Shown here piece by piece: positions 55,396-64,000 of a DNA stretch of 64,000 nt. The translations under genes were made by a program, and so were the position numbers. The notes under the pieces are model-generated. The model searched no databases and was not told the DNA's origin. It worked only from the letters and a program-made list of their open reading frames with translations. How positions within the stretch are numbered: the first letter of the stretch is position 1; each line of letters opens with the position of its first letter. Source of the DNA: Saltatorellus ferox (GTDB taxonomy: Bacteria > Planctomycetota > UBA1135 > GCA-002686595); assembly GCA_007751475.1 (NCBI GenBank), contig CP036434.1:310001-374000 (forward strand), read 5' to 3'.

Positions 55396-56556
55396 ATGGC
55401 CAGACAGCCGATCCACTCACCCGACGACCAGACCGTCACCTTCGTCGAACTCTTCTTTGATCTCGTCTTCGTCTTTTCCGTGACCCAGGTCGTCGCTCTG
55501 CTGGTGGGGCATCTGTCCCTCCAGGGCGCCCTCGAGTCGCTTCTCGTGTTCTGGATCGTCTGGTGGGCCTGGACCCAGTTCACGTGGACGCTGAACGCGG
55601 CGAACACGCTCCACACCGGCGTCGAGTTGACGACGCTCGTGACCACCGCGATCGCGTTCTTCATGGCAACGGCCATTCCCTCGGTCTTCTCCGGCGGAGC
55701 GCTCAGCTTCGCCGTTCCCTACGTGCTCGTTCGAGGGATCGGGCTCGGGCTGCATCTCATGGTGAGCGCGAAGGACCCGGAGCTTCGGCCCGCCGTTCGA
55801 GGGTTTGCCATGCGTTCGACGCTGGGGCTGGTCGCGGTCCTCGCGGGGTCCATCGTGGGTGGCTACTGGGTCCACGTCGGCCTCGGGTCCGCCGTGTTCC
55901 TCGATCTCTACGCCGCGGGAATGGCAGGGAAGGCCGGGGAATGGAGGATCCGACCCGAGCACTTCAGCGAACGCCACGGGCTCTTCACCATCATCGCCCT
56001 CGGTGAGTCGCTGATCGTCGCCGCCAATGGAATGACAGGAGCGAGCTGGACCTTCGAGCTGATCGGCGTCGCCGCTCTCGCGGTCGCACTGATCTGCTCC
56101 CTCTGGTGGACCTACTTCGCGCGCACGAAGGAGATTCTGGAGCACGCGCTATGCAGCCGCTCGGGTCGCGATCGCGGGGTCCTCGCCCGCGATGCCTTCA
56201 GTCTTGCCCACTTCCCGATGCTCTGCGGGATCGTCGCCGTCTCGGCCGCGGTCGAAAGCGGTCTTCATCACTTCCACGATCCGCTCACCCTCGGCTTCCG
56301 ACTCTGTCTGGCCGCGGGGATCCTGCTGTTCGTCGGGGGCATGGGCCTGGCGCTCTACCTGGCTTCCGGTCGGCTGTGCAAGGCGCGCTGGATTCTCATG
56401 CTTCTCGGGGGCGCGGCGATCCTCTCGTTCCCTGCGCTGCCCGTGGCGGGGAGCCTCTCGATCGCTGCGCTGGCGGTCGCTCTGGTCGCCTGGCTCGAGC
56501 AGCGGAGCGCCGCCCGTGCGTCATCGGAATCCTCGGCGGAGGTTCACGTCGCTTGA
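55396..56556 (+). CDS. LtrA-family (low temperature requirement A) membrane protein
   Basis: 386 residues with about ten hydrophobic helices. The N-terminal family motif TFVELFFDLVFVFSVTQVV is intact, and the central HGLFTIIALGESLIVAANG is the second conserved LtrA block. LtrA was named from cold-sensitive Listeria growth; its molecular role is not known. The stop overlaps the TTG start of the next gene (TTGA), so the two are coupled. Confidence 0.85.
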   Translation: MARQPIHSPDDQTVTFVELFFDLVFVFSVTQVVALLVGHLSLQGALESLLVFWIVWWAWTQFTWTLNAANTLHTGVELTTLVTTAIAFFMATAIPSVFSGGALSFAVPYVLVRGIGLGLHLMVSAKDPELRPAVRGFAMRSTLGLVAVLAGSIVGGYWVHVGLGSAVFLDLYAAGMAGKAGEWRIRPEHFSERHGLFTIIALGESLIVAANGMTGASWTFELIGVAALAVALICSLWWTYFARTKEILEHALCSRSGRDRGVLARDAFSLAHFPMLCGIVAVSAAVESGLHHFHDPLTLGFRLCLAAGILLFVGGMGLALYLASGRLCKARWILMLLGGAAILSFPALPVAGSLSIAALAVALVAWLEQRSAARASSESSAEVHVA

Positions 56557-57023
56557 GCGTTCCTGACGACGAGGTGCTCGCGTGGCACGAAGCGAGCCAC
56601 GCGGTCGTTGCGCACGTACTCGGAGGTCGCGTGCGTCTCGTGACGCTCGAACAGGACGAGGATGCACTCGGCGGCATGACGTCGATCGAGTGGCCCGCGG
56701 AGATGGCCTCGGATCGCGCGGGCTTTTCGGCGCGGGTGGCGCTCGCGGGACCGCTGGCGGAGATCGAACGCTTCGGCGAGGTGGACCCGGACGACGTGCG
56801 CGCGCTCGCCGTCTGGGAACTCGACTGGTCCGAGGTCGAGCGGAGCGCACGTACGCTCCACGACGACCCGGTTCAGCGCGAGTCGCTCATTCGTTCCTGG
56901 GTGCGGGAGGTGCGAGCGCTGCTGGAGGACCCGCACATCGAGGAGAGAATCGCCCGGGTAGCCGAGGCGCTCGACGCCCACGGGACCCTGGATAGGGACC
57001 TCTTCGAGGACTGCCTGGGCTGA
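56553..57023 (+). CDS. Stand-alone FtsH-like (M41-like) peptidase domain protein
   Basis: 156 residues. It begins with a TTG at 56553 that overlaps the LtrA stop by two bases. The zinc site WHEASHAVVAHVLGG has the HExxH of M41 peptidases, followed by strand VRLVTLEQDEDALGGMTS and the region VALAGPLAEIERFGEVDPDD, which aligns with the M41 segment that supplies the third ligand. There is no AAA ATPase and no membrane helix, so it is a mini-protease of the kind annotated as M50/M41-like in many genomes. Pairing with LtrA is unusual; it may process that membrane protein, which is inference. Confidence 0.65.
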   Translation: MSVPDDEVLAWHEASHAVVAHVLGGRVRLVTLEQDEDALGGMTSIEWPAEMASDRAGFSARVALAGPLAEIERFGEVDPDDVRALAVWELDWSEVERSARTLHDDPVQRESLIRSWVREVRALLEDPHIEERIARVAEALDAHGTLDRDLFEDCLG

Positions 57024-57183
57024 TGGTTCTCGTTTCCGGCCAGCAGGCCGACGGGCATGCGTCCTTCCCGGAAACCACGCGGTCCATGTGACCCCAGTGG
57101 GCCCGGGGCGCTACTCCTGGTGCCTACTTTCCCAGTTCCTGCTACCGTCGCGGCTGGCCACGAACCCACTCACCCCCTTACCG

Positions 57184-58806
57184 ATGATCTATCTCCTCGC
57201 CCTCGTTTCTCCTTTCTTGCAAGGGCCGCGGGTCACCGGTCCGGACGTTCTCGTCGACGTGGGACCGGCCCCCGCAGGTCGCTTCGGAGAGGATGTCGCG
57301 ATCGATGGTGGTCTCATGGCGGTTGGTTCTCCGGGGAGCTCTTCGAACCCAATGGCTCCCGGAACGGTGTCGCTGTTTCGGCTGGGGGCGACGTCCTGGC
57401 AGCTGGAGACGCGCCTCGAAGCGCCTCCGGGGATCGGGTCGGCGCCGGCGTTCGGGATGAGCGTCGACGTGGACCAGGGACCCTTCGGTGAGTTCGTGAT
57501 CGTCGGTGCCCCGGGGGCTCAGCTGACGGCGGGCGGAGTCCAGCGTGGCGCCGCGTTCGTCTACGAATTCACCGGCGCGGGCTGGACGCTGGTCAGCACC
57601 GTGCTCGGCGATGGCGCGCTGACTGCGTTCGGCGCCGCCGTGGCGATCGACGAGACGACCGCTGTCATCGGTCAGACCGACTTCGATGGCCGTGCTTTCA
57701 GTGCCTCCCGGCGCCCGGCGGGTGACTGGCAACTGGACGGTGAGCTGCCGCGGCCGGGCACCGTCTTCGCCGGCGCGGACTTCGGTACCGTCGTCGACAT
57801 CGAGAAGCATCTCATCGTCGTCGGAGCGCCGGGTGAGGACTCCGCTGGCTACGATTCCGGTGCCGCCTACGTGTACCGGCGCACGACGCCATCGGGCTCG
57901 AGCTTTGGACTGGAGATTCGACTCGAACATCCGAGCGCGGCGACCGTGACCTACCAGGGGAGCGATGTGGCCGTGGACGTCACGGGTTTCGGTATCGAGC
58001 GGGTCCTCGTGGGCTCGCAGGACGAGAAGGCCTTCGTGTGGAGACGCGACATCCACAGCGCCTGGTCGCTGGAAGCGCTCCTCACCGCCTTTGACGGCGA
58101 GACCGGTGGTTGGGGCAAGTCGGTGGCGCTGGATGGCAGTCGGCTCGTCGTCGGAGCTCCCTGGCGCATCGGCTCCGCGCCTGGCTCGGGAGTGGCCATG
58201 GGGTTCACGCTCGATTCCTTGTCGGCGGGCCAGCAAGGATGGGCGCCGACGGCCATGTTCCACCCAGGGCTGGCGATCGACGAGGGCGTCGGCGGGGCGG
58301 TGGCGATCTCCGGCCCGCTGGTGGCCGTGGGCGCGTCCCTGTTCGACGGACCGAGCACGGATTCTGGCGCGGTCCTGTCCTACGTCACCGTGCCCCGTCA
58401 GGGTCTGGTTCACTGCGCGGGCCGCGAGAACTCGGTTCATTCCACGGCGTCGATCGCCGCCTTCGGGTCGCCTTTCGCGATGGAGGAGAACCTCGGCTTC
58501 GATGTGACGGGCCTGCCTCCGGGGACCGTCGGCTTTCTGCTGACGTCCCGTGATCGGGCCCAGATCCCGGGGCTTGGCGGAGGCGCCGGCGACCTCTGTC
58601 TGGGTGGCATGATCGCCAGACTTTCGCTCTACCCGCAGACGGCGGACCCGTCCGGGAATGCCACCGTGATCCTCGACTTCCACGGGCTCCCCGCTTCGGT
58701 TCAGCTGGTGACGGGAAGCACCTGGAGCTTCCAGTGGTGGCACCGGGATGGGGGGTCGAGTCCCACGAGCAACACGAGCCATGCGGTCGAGCTGACGTTC
58801 CTGTAG
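57184..58806 (+). CDS. Secreted FG-GAP repeat protein with the common C-terminal domain
   Basis: 540 residues from the ATG at 57184, with a short leader (MIYLLALVSPFLQGPRV). At least six FG-GAP-type blades are seen, with phrases such as FGEDVAIDGGLMAVGSPGS, FGAAVAIDETTAVIGQTDFD and WGKSVALDGSRLVVGAPW; these fold as a propeller similar to integrin alpha. The last 130 residues are the shared terminal module: VGFLLTSRDRA, GDLCLGGMIARLSLY, WSFQWWHRDGG, SNTSHAVELTFL. Likely exported; binding partner unknown. Confidence 0.75.
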   Translation: MIYLLALVSPFLQGPRVTGPDVLVDVGPAPAGRFGEDVAIDGGLMAVGSPGSSSNPMAPGTVSLFRLGATSWQLETRLEAPPGIGSAPAFGMSVDVDQGPFGEFVIVGAPGAQLTAGGVQRGAAFVYEFTGAGWTLVSTVLGDGALTAFGAAVAIDETTAVIGQTDFDGRAFSASRRPAGDWQLDGELPRPGTVFAGADFGTVVDIEKHLIVVGAPGEDSAGYDSGAAYVYRRTTPSGSSFGLEIRLEHPSAATVTYQGSDVAVDVTGFGIERVLVGSQDEKAFVWRRDIHSAWSLEALLTAFDGETGGWGKSVALDGSRLVVGAPWRIGSAPGSGVAMGFTLDSLSAGQQGWAPTAMFHPGLAIDEGVGGAVAISGPLVAVGASLFDGPSTDSGAVLSYVTVPRQGLVHCAGRENSVHSTASIAAFGSPFAMEENLGFDVTGLPPGTVGFLLTSRDRAQIPGLGGGAGDLCLGGMIARLSLYPQTADPSGNATVILDFHGLPASVQLVTGSTWSFQWWHRDGGSSPTSNTSHAVELTFL

Positions 58807-58964
58807 CCAGGAGTCCGCGCGACACACGGCGATTCTGCCAGATCATCCGCAGGTCTTCAGGCGATCGGGTCGATCTCGGCAGCAGTCGCCGCGGAATGGG
58901 CGGGCCCGAACTTCGGTCTCGCCAGGGCGACGGATTCACCGAACCCCGATCGCCCGGAATCTTG

Positions 58965-60161
58965 ATGCAGAAAGCCCCCTCTTACATTTACCCGTTCCGC
59001 GAGGCGCCCGGAGCGAATGCCTGGAGCGAGAGCGCCTGGAACGACGCCATCGCGGCGTACCAGGAAGAGCGCTACCACGACGCCCTGAGGTCCTTCCTTT
59101 GCATGCTCGACGCCGACAGGGTCCCCGAGGGCAGCCTGGTCGGGAAGGAAATCCACCTGGAGCACGGGTCCGTCCGCATGCGGGTGAAGGTGAGCGAGGA
59201 CTCGTTCTCCCTGGAGGTGCCGTTCCTTCGTATTCCCGAGGGTGGGCGCGCCGTGGCCATGATGCGCAAGGTGATGAACCTCACCAACGATCTGGCGATG
59301 AGCCGCTTCCTCTTGCGCGGTGAGAAGGACATCTACATCGTTCATCGCGATGAGATCGCCGGCGTTCACCCCGCCAAGCTGCGCGGAGTGTTCCTCTCCG
59401 TCTGCACGGTGGCCGATACGTACGACGATCTGTTCGAGGACAAGTTCGGCGCCGAGAGGGTCGAAGCGCTCGACGTCGAGACGTGGGACGCGGCCACGCT
59501 CGCCAAGAGCCACGGGGCCCTTGCGACCATCGTGTCCGAAGGGCTTGCATTCTGCGATCTCTTCGAGGCAAAGCAAAACCTCGGCTACGCCTACAATTCG
59601 CTTCAGTACACCTTCGAGCGCATCACCTGGACCCTCTGGCCCCAGGGTGTCCTTCGCTCGAAGATCTCCGAAACCCGCCGCATGCTGAACGACTCCTCGA
59701 AGGGGGGCGCCCAGCGAATCGAACTCGGCAAGAAGGCACTTCGCGAGATCGTGGGTAGCTCCCCCGAGGAGCTGGGGAAGAGCCTCTACGAAGCCCGCTT
59801 CATCCTCTCGCAGCAGGATCCCGTCGACTTCGAGAAGTACCAGTCGGTCCTCGAGGGGCCCCGCGACCTGATGGCTCAGCTGCGCAACAGCCGCGACTAC
59901 GACTACGCCTGCTTCGTCGGATCCCACTCCATCTACGAGGATCTGGCGGACAACCACATGCCCGACGAGGTCGTCAAGATCTACGTGGACGCGCTGAAGG
60001 AAGCGGGTGGTAAGCCCGTGAGCGAGGCCTCGGCCGTGCTCCTCCAGGCCATCTCTGAAGTCGAGGCGCTGACCGTGGCGTCCGAGGGAACCAAGGAAGA
60101 CGAAGTACAAGAGAACATTCGACAGATGCAAGAAGCGCAGCAAGTGAGGGAGTCAGCATGA
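58965..60161 (+). CDS. YbjN-like protein, first gene of a two-gene unit with a trypsin-like protease
   Basis: 398 residues, no signal peptide. An N-terminal helical pair (AWNDAIAAYQEERYHDALRS) is TPR-like. The next 130 residues resemble a YbjN/type III chaperone-like fold (HGSVRMRVKVSEDSFSLEVP, MRKVMNLTNDLAMSRFLLRG, KLRGVFLSVCTVADTYDDLF). The C-terminal half is helical with a charged end (DEVQENIRQMQEAQQ). YbjN-type domains hold or mimic partner proteins. Its stop overlaps the next gene's ATG by four bases (ATGA). The specific function is not known. Confidence 0.6.
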   Translation: MQKAPSYIYPFREAPGANAWSESAWNDAIAAYQEERYHDALRSFLCMLDADRVPEGSLVGKEIHLEHGSVRMRVKVSEDSFSLEVPFLRIPEGGRAVAMMRKVMNLTNDLAMSRFLLRGEKDIYIVHRDEIAGVHPAKLRGVFLSVCTVADTYDDLFEDKFGAERVEALDVETWDAATLAKSHGALATIVSEGLAFCDLFEAKQNLGYAYNSLQYTFERITWTLWPQGVLRSKISETRRMLNDSSKGGAQRIELGKKALREIVGSSPEELGKSLYEARFILSQQDPVDFEKYQSVLEGPRDLMAQLRNSRDYDYACFVGSHSIYEDLADNHMPDEVVKIYVDALKEAGGKPVSEASAVLLQAISEVEALTVASEGTKEDEVQENIRQMQEAQQVRESA

Positions 60162-61252
60162 GTACCACCCAGCAGAAGTTGCCGGTCTTCAAGATCTGCA
60201 CGGCGTTCGGAACGGGCAGCGGATTCCTCGTCGAAGGCTTCCCCTACATCGTCACCAACTACCACGTGATCGCCGGTGTGACGAAGGTCGCGATCGAATG
60301 CCAGGACAGGTCCCGGCGTACCGGTGACGTGGTCTTCATCGACCCGGCCTCGGACATCGCCCTGGTCATGCCAGCCGAGCTTCCGCCCGGCTCGGCGGAG
60401 AGCGCGCTCAAGATGGCCACGCTGCTACCCCAGGTCGGCGACAGCTCCTTCATCCACGGCTTCCCCTTCGGTATGCCCTACTCGGTCAGTCAGGGGGTCG
60501 TCTCTGCGATCGAGCAGCCCATGGGCGATCGCAAGTACATCCAGACCGATGCAGCCGTCAACCCCGGCAACAGCGGAGGTCCCATGATCGACGGCGCTGG
60601 CCACGTGGTCGGGATCACGTCCTGCAAGGTCCGCGACGCGGAGAACATCGGCTTCGGCATCCCCATGGAGCATCTCCAGGCGGATCTCGAGCTGTGCCAG
60701 AAAGAAGGGAACGGGGAGTACGCGCTCAAGTGCCCTTCGTGTGAGTCCCTGATCACGGTGCCGGACGAGTTCTGTGACTCCTGCGGCGTGGAGCTGGATC
60801 AGGATCAGTTCTTCCCCGACGGCGCGCTGAGCGCTCTGGCGGAGATCGTCGAAGGCGCTCTCGCCGTCGACGGAGCCGACCCCGTCCTCGCGCGCCGGGG
60901 CTACCACAATTGGGAGCTCATCGTCGGCAGTGCGGTCATCGAGTGCCTGATGGTGACGAACGAGCTCTTTTGCGTACGGACGTCCATGGCGATGCTCCCG
61001 ACCAAGCCCAGCGACGTGCTGCGCTTCGTGATGGCGTACGACGACCCTGACTACACCTTCGTGGTCGGCACCTCTGGACGTATTTGGCTGCGCAGCGAGA
61101 TGCACCTGTCGGACGTGTTCCATCCCAAGCGCCGAGCGACGATCCAGAGAAAGATCTCGCGTCTAGGAAAGGTCGCGGACGAGATGGACAACTACCTGAT
61201 CGACACCTTCGGCTGCGAACCGAGTCCCGAGACCTACGTCGCCAGCCTCTGA
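60158..61252 (+). CDS. Trypsin-like serine protease with zinc ribbon and YbjN-like C-terminal domain
   Basis: 364 residues. A HtrA/trypsin-like domain (about 1-185) has the complete triad: TNYHV (His), DPASDIALV (Asp), NPGNSGGPMI (Ser). A zinc ribbon follows (CPSCESLITVPDEFCDSCG, about 190-210), then a domain of about 130 residues (IVGSAVIECLMVTNELFCVR, FVMAYDDPDYTFVVGTSGRI) similar in outline to the YbjN-like part of the upstream gene. There is no signal peptide, membrane helix or PDZ domain, so it should work in the cytoplasm, unlike normal HtrA proteases. It overlaps the upstream gene by ATGA. A shared domain type suggests the two proteins bind each other or the same target. Confidence 0.75.
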   Translation: MSTTQQKLPVFKICTAFGTGSGFLVEGFPYIVTNYHVIAGVTKVAIECQDRSRRTGDVVFIDPASDIALVMPAELPPGSAESALKMATLLPQVGDSSFIHGFPFGMPYSVSQGVVSAIEQPMGDRKYIQTDAAVNPGNSGGPMIDGAGHVVGITSCKVRDAENIGFGIPMEHLQADLELCQKEGNGEYALKCPSCESLITVPDEFCDSCGVELDQDQFFPDGALSALAEIVEGALAVDGADPVLARRGYHNWELIVGSAVIECLMVTNELFCVRTSMAMLPTKPSDVLRFVMAYDDPDYTFVVGTSGRIWLRSEMHLSDVFHPKRRATIQRKISRLGKVADEMDNYLIDTFGCEPSPETYVASL

Positions 61253-61365
61253 GCCGCTGGCAGACCACTTCCGGGCGACCGGAAGCGGAAAAATGGGACG
61301 GCTCTGCAGGAACGGTCAAAATGGTGGAGCGTCGATCCCTGGAATCGCCAAGCTCGTAGCTCCCC

Positions 61366-64000
61366 ATGGACCCGTCCTCCTACCAGCGTTTATCGACGAT
61401 CCTCTCGCGCGTGCTCGAAGCCCCTTTCGAGGATCGAGAGGCGGTGATGGCGAAGAGCTGCGGAGGCGACAGCGTGCTGCTCGCAGAGGTGCGCAGGATG
61501 CTGGCCCTCGCGGAGCCGGAAGAAGGCGTCTTCTCCGACAGCGCCGTCTCCAGGCGGCGCGCGGAGATGGACGTTCTCCTGGACGACGTTCAGGAAGAAG
61601 CGGGTGAGTGGCTGCCCGAACGCATCGGTTCGTACGCGATCGAGGAGGTCATCGGGCGCGGAGGGACCGGCGTCGTCTTCAAGGCGAAGCAGGAGCGGCC
61701 GTCGAGGTACGTCGCGATTAAGCTCCTCCATCCCGCGTACGCCAGCCAGAAGACCGTCCTGCGGCTTGCCCGCGAGGCAGAGTTCCTCGGGACGTTGCAG
61801 CACATCGGTATCGCGCAGATCTTCGAGGCAGGGCTCTTCGACGCGGGGGCAGGCGAACAGCCCTTCCTCGCGATGGAGTGGATTCGCGGCCGAACGCTCC
61901 TGGCCCACGCGGATGCGGAGAAGCTCGACACGCGCGCGCGGACCGAACTCTTCGCGAAGGTGGTCGAGGCCGTTGCCCATGCTCATGAGCGCGGGATCAC
62001 GCACAGGGATATCAAGCCCGACAACGTTCTCGTCGTCGCGGACTCCGGTCAGCCCAAGCTCCTGGACTTCGGCATCGCCGCCATGGAGGAGATGGACGGC
62101 GCGTTTCGTCCCACCGCCGATGGAGAGCTTCTCGGGACCGTGGCTTACATGGCGCCGGAGCAGGCGCGTCGCTCGCTGGGCGCCGTCGGCCCACCCACCG
62201 ACGTCTACAGCCTGGGCGCGCTCGCCTTCGAGCTGCTCGCGCATCGGCCGCTTCGTCAGGTGGCGGGGCTCAGCATCACGCAGGCGCTGGGCGAGGTCGC
62301 GGGGCGCGACGCCCCTCGGCTCAGCGGGCTCGGCCTCGGCGTGCCGCGGGACCTCGCCACCATCCTCGAGAAGTGCCTGGCCCTGGCTCCCAGGGGGCGC
62401 TATTCGAGCGCCAGCGCCCTCGCCGCGGATCTCCGACGCTTCCTGGAGGACCGCCCGATCCTGGCGAGGCCTCCGTCGTGGATGGATCGCAGCGTCAAGT
62501 TCACGAAGCGGCACTCCATTCTGGTCGCCGGTGCGGTGGCGACCACTCTTTCGCTCGCCACGGGCCTCTGGACGACTCTGCGCCAGGCGAAGCTCGCGGA
62601 GGCATTGCGGGACTCCTCGCGGCGCGAACTCTACGCCGCCCAGATGGTCCTGGCGACCGGTCAGGCCATCGATCCTGCCACCAGCAGCGAGGTCGCGGCG
62701 AGCGTCGATCGCTGGCGAGAGGAGACCGTGCGGACGACGCCGGACGGACGTCCCGGCTGGGAGTGGCTTCTGCTCGACAGTCTTCGGCGGGAGAGGGTGA
62801 TCGAGCTGGATCTGGCGGGATTACCGCTCCCCATCGCCTGGGATCCGAGCGGGGACCGCATCGCCGTCGGCTTCTCGACGGGACTCGCCATCCATGATCC
62901 CTCCACGGGAGAGGAGCTGGCGATCGTTTCGGTCTCCGACAGCCAGACACCGAGCACGCTCATCACGACCGTGGAGTGGGATCCGTACCGGCATGACCGC
63001 GTTTTCGCCGCGGGCGTCGGAGCCGTGGCCGCATGGGACGTCGGTTCGGAGGAGCTGCAGTGGAAGCTGGACACGGACTTCTGCGGATCGCTCGCGCCTC
63101 TTCCCGACGGCCGCCTGCTCGCGGCCGGGTCCGAGGGGTCGATGCGGGTACTCGACGGCGATTCCGGCGAGGTGCTCGACACCTGGCCGGGCCCGTACGA
63201 CGAGATGCACTCGCTCGACCTGCATGCGCTGAGCCAGCGGCTGCTTCTCGCCCAGAGCGATGGCTCGTCCGCCGTGCTCGACCTCGTCACCATGGAGCCC
63301 GTGCCCGGGAGGATTCCCTGGGAAGCCTCACTGACGTGCCTTCGCTGGCATCCGGACGGCGCCCGTTTCGCCGCCGCGTCCGAGATGGGCGTCGTCGTCG
63401 CCCAGGCCGAGCCCTGGGAGATACTGCACGAGTGGAATGCTCACGAGGAAACCACGTTCGCCGTCGATTGGAGCGCCGATGGCTCCCTGCTGGCCTCTGC
63501 TTCCGGCGATCGAACCGTCCGTGTCCTCGACGGTGAATCCGGCCAACTCCTCGGCTCGTTCGTCGGGCACGGTCATGTGGTCCGCGACGCTCGTTTCAGC
63601 CCTGCGGATCGCCGGATCGCTTCCGTTGGCGCCTATGGCAAGGTGCTCGTCTGGGATGCCGATGAGCCAGATGCAATCCGAACCTGGCTGCCTCCGGATC
63701 TGGAGCCGGTCCACGAAGGCCTGAGGCTGGAATGGAAGCCACAGACCGGAACGATCATCGCGATGGACTCGCGCCATCTGCTGGAGTGGGACGGGGTGGC
63801 CGGGGGCCGTTCCCGTCTGGTTCGTGAGCTGGGGCGAGCTTTCGAAAGCGCCGACGGTGGCTGGGTCTTCGTCCACGGTACAGACGGAGCCCATGGGATT
63901 CGTGATCGCGCGGGCAAGGTCGCGCTGACCTTCGACAACCCCGGCCACGACCCGTTCTTGCAAGGGGCCTGGCACCCGACGCGGCCCCACTTTCTGGCCG
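61366..64000 (+). CDS. Transmembrane Ser/Thr protein kinase with WD40 repeats (3' end outside window)
   Basis: The frame opens at the ATG at 61366 and is still open at base 64000 (878 codons). Residues 1-80 form the helical pre-kinase region. The kinase domain (about 87-350) has IGRGGTGVVFKAKQ, VAIKLLHP, THRDIKPDNVL and LLDFGIAAM, and AYMAPEQARRS, all intact. One membrane helix follows (ILVAGAVATTLSLATGLW, about 385-403). The visible tail carries WD40-type repeats (FAVDWSADGSLLASASGDRT, VRDARFSPADRRIASVGAYG), a propeller that would bind proteins outside the membrane. It lies 113 bases after the protease gene on the same strand. An ECF factor partner may lie beyond the window. Confidence 0.85.
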   Translation, partial: MDPSSYQRLSTILSRVLEAPFEDREAVMAKSCGGDSVLLAEVRRMLALAEPEEGVFSDSAVSRRRAEMDVLLDDVQEEAGEWLPERIGSYAIEEVIGRGGTGVVFKAKQERPSRYVAIKLLHPAYASQKTVLRLAREAEFLGTLQHIGIAQIFEAGLFDAGAGEQPFLAMEWIRGRTLLAHADAEKLDTRARTELFAKVVEAVAHAHERGITHRDIKPDNVLVVADSGQPKLLDFGIAAMEEMDGAFRPTADGELLGTVAYMAPEQARRSLGAVGPPTDVYSLGALAFELLAHRPLRQVAGLSITQALGEVAGRDAPRLSGLGLGVPRDLATILEKCLALAPRGRYSSASALAADLRRFLEDRPILARPPSWMDRSVKFTKRHSILVAGAVATTLSLATGLWTTLRQAKLAEALRDSSRRELYAAQMVLATGQAIDPATSSEVAASVDRWREETVRTTPDGRPGWEWLLLDSLRRERVIELDLAGLPLPIAWDPSGDRIAVGFSTGLAIHDPSTGEELAIVSVSDSQTPSTLITTVEWDPYRHDRVFAAGVGAVAAWDVGSEELQWKLDTDFCGSLAPLPDGRLLAAGSEGSMRVLDGDSGEVLDTWPGPYDEMHSLDLHALSQRLLLAQSDGSSAVLDLVTMEPVPGRIPWEASLTCLRWHPDGARFAAASEMGVVVAQAEPWEILHEWNAHEETTFAVDWSADGSLLASASGDRTVRVLDGESGQLLGSFVGHGHVVRDARFSPADRRIASVGAYGKVLVWDADEPDAIRTWLPPDLEPVHEGLRLEWKPQTGTIIAMDSRHLLEWDGVAGGRSRLVRELGRAFESADGGWVFVHGTDGAHGIRDRAGKVALTFDNPGHDPFLQGAWHPTRPHFLA

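Noticed and set aside
1-64000. tRNA or rRNA genes
   Set aside because: No cloverleaf with a TTCGANTC-type T-arm or rRNA sequence was noticed when reading; a tRNAscan or rRNA profile search would be needed to exclude them fully.

Overview
The window is high-GC bacterial chromosome that reads as Planctomycetota. Several gene families point there: a PSD1-type cytochrome c/DUF1549/DUF1553 protein paired with a DUF1501 protein, sulfatases, a sulfatase transcriptionally and translationally linked to an ECF sigma factor, large Ser/Thr kinases with TPR or WD40 tails, and many secreted FG-GAP/beta-propeller proteins that share one C-terminal domain. That C-terminal style resembles the deep-branching marine planctomycetes of the Saltatorellus/Engelhardtia/Rohdeia type; this is recall, not a search result.

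Layout. Bases 1-31000 are a scarred accessory region. Eight large copies and two small fragments of one IS91/ISCR-like (HUH, Y2) element, all in + orientation, share an almost constant right end (consensus GTTCCTATCCG) but are cut at different points on the left. Only one (15856-17951) carries a complete transposase with N-terminal zinc fingers. The copies sit at the edges of unrelated blocks: a photolyase cut in half and fused in frame to transposase (548-1900), an XRE/ImmA-like pair beside a truncated phage prohead protease-capsid fusion (3058-5827), secreted propeller proteins, an ECF sigma factor fused to a membrane segment and an extracytoplasmic beta-domain tail (9130-12342), a MerC-like protein, a toxin-tail/immunity-like pair (22914-23485), a Gfo/Idh/MocA oxidoreductase, and a purC 3' fragment. 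Bases 30342-35083 form a more A/T-rich island: a KAP-type P-loop NTPase gene broken by an IS256-type element, an IS1182/IS5-like element and a frameshift.

Bases 35400-64000 look like ordinary planctomycete chromosome: sulfatase plus ECF sigma factor divergent from a Ser/Thr kinase-TPR protein, a PSD1/DUF1501 pair, a double redoxin, an SGNH hydrolase, a second sulfatase, a second sigma/membrane/beta-domain fusion, LtrA with an M41-like mini-protease, an FG-GAP protein, a two-gene unit of a YbjN-like protein and a cytoplasmic-looking trypsin-like protease, and a Ser/Thr kinase-WD40 protein running off the end.

Four long perfect or near-perfect palindromes (at 12357, 15758, 18496 and 35180) stand between genes, three of them between convergent genes. 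Three share the same sequence core, so they form a repeat family and not just a structural class. The most interesting candidates for undescribed biology are the sigma factor-receptor fusions, the palindrome family, the 5'-truncated IS91-like family, and the YbjN/protease pair. No tRNA, rRNA or CRISPR array was seen.
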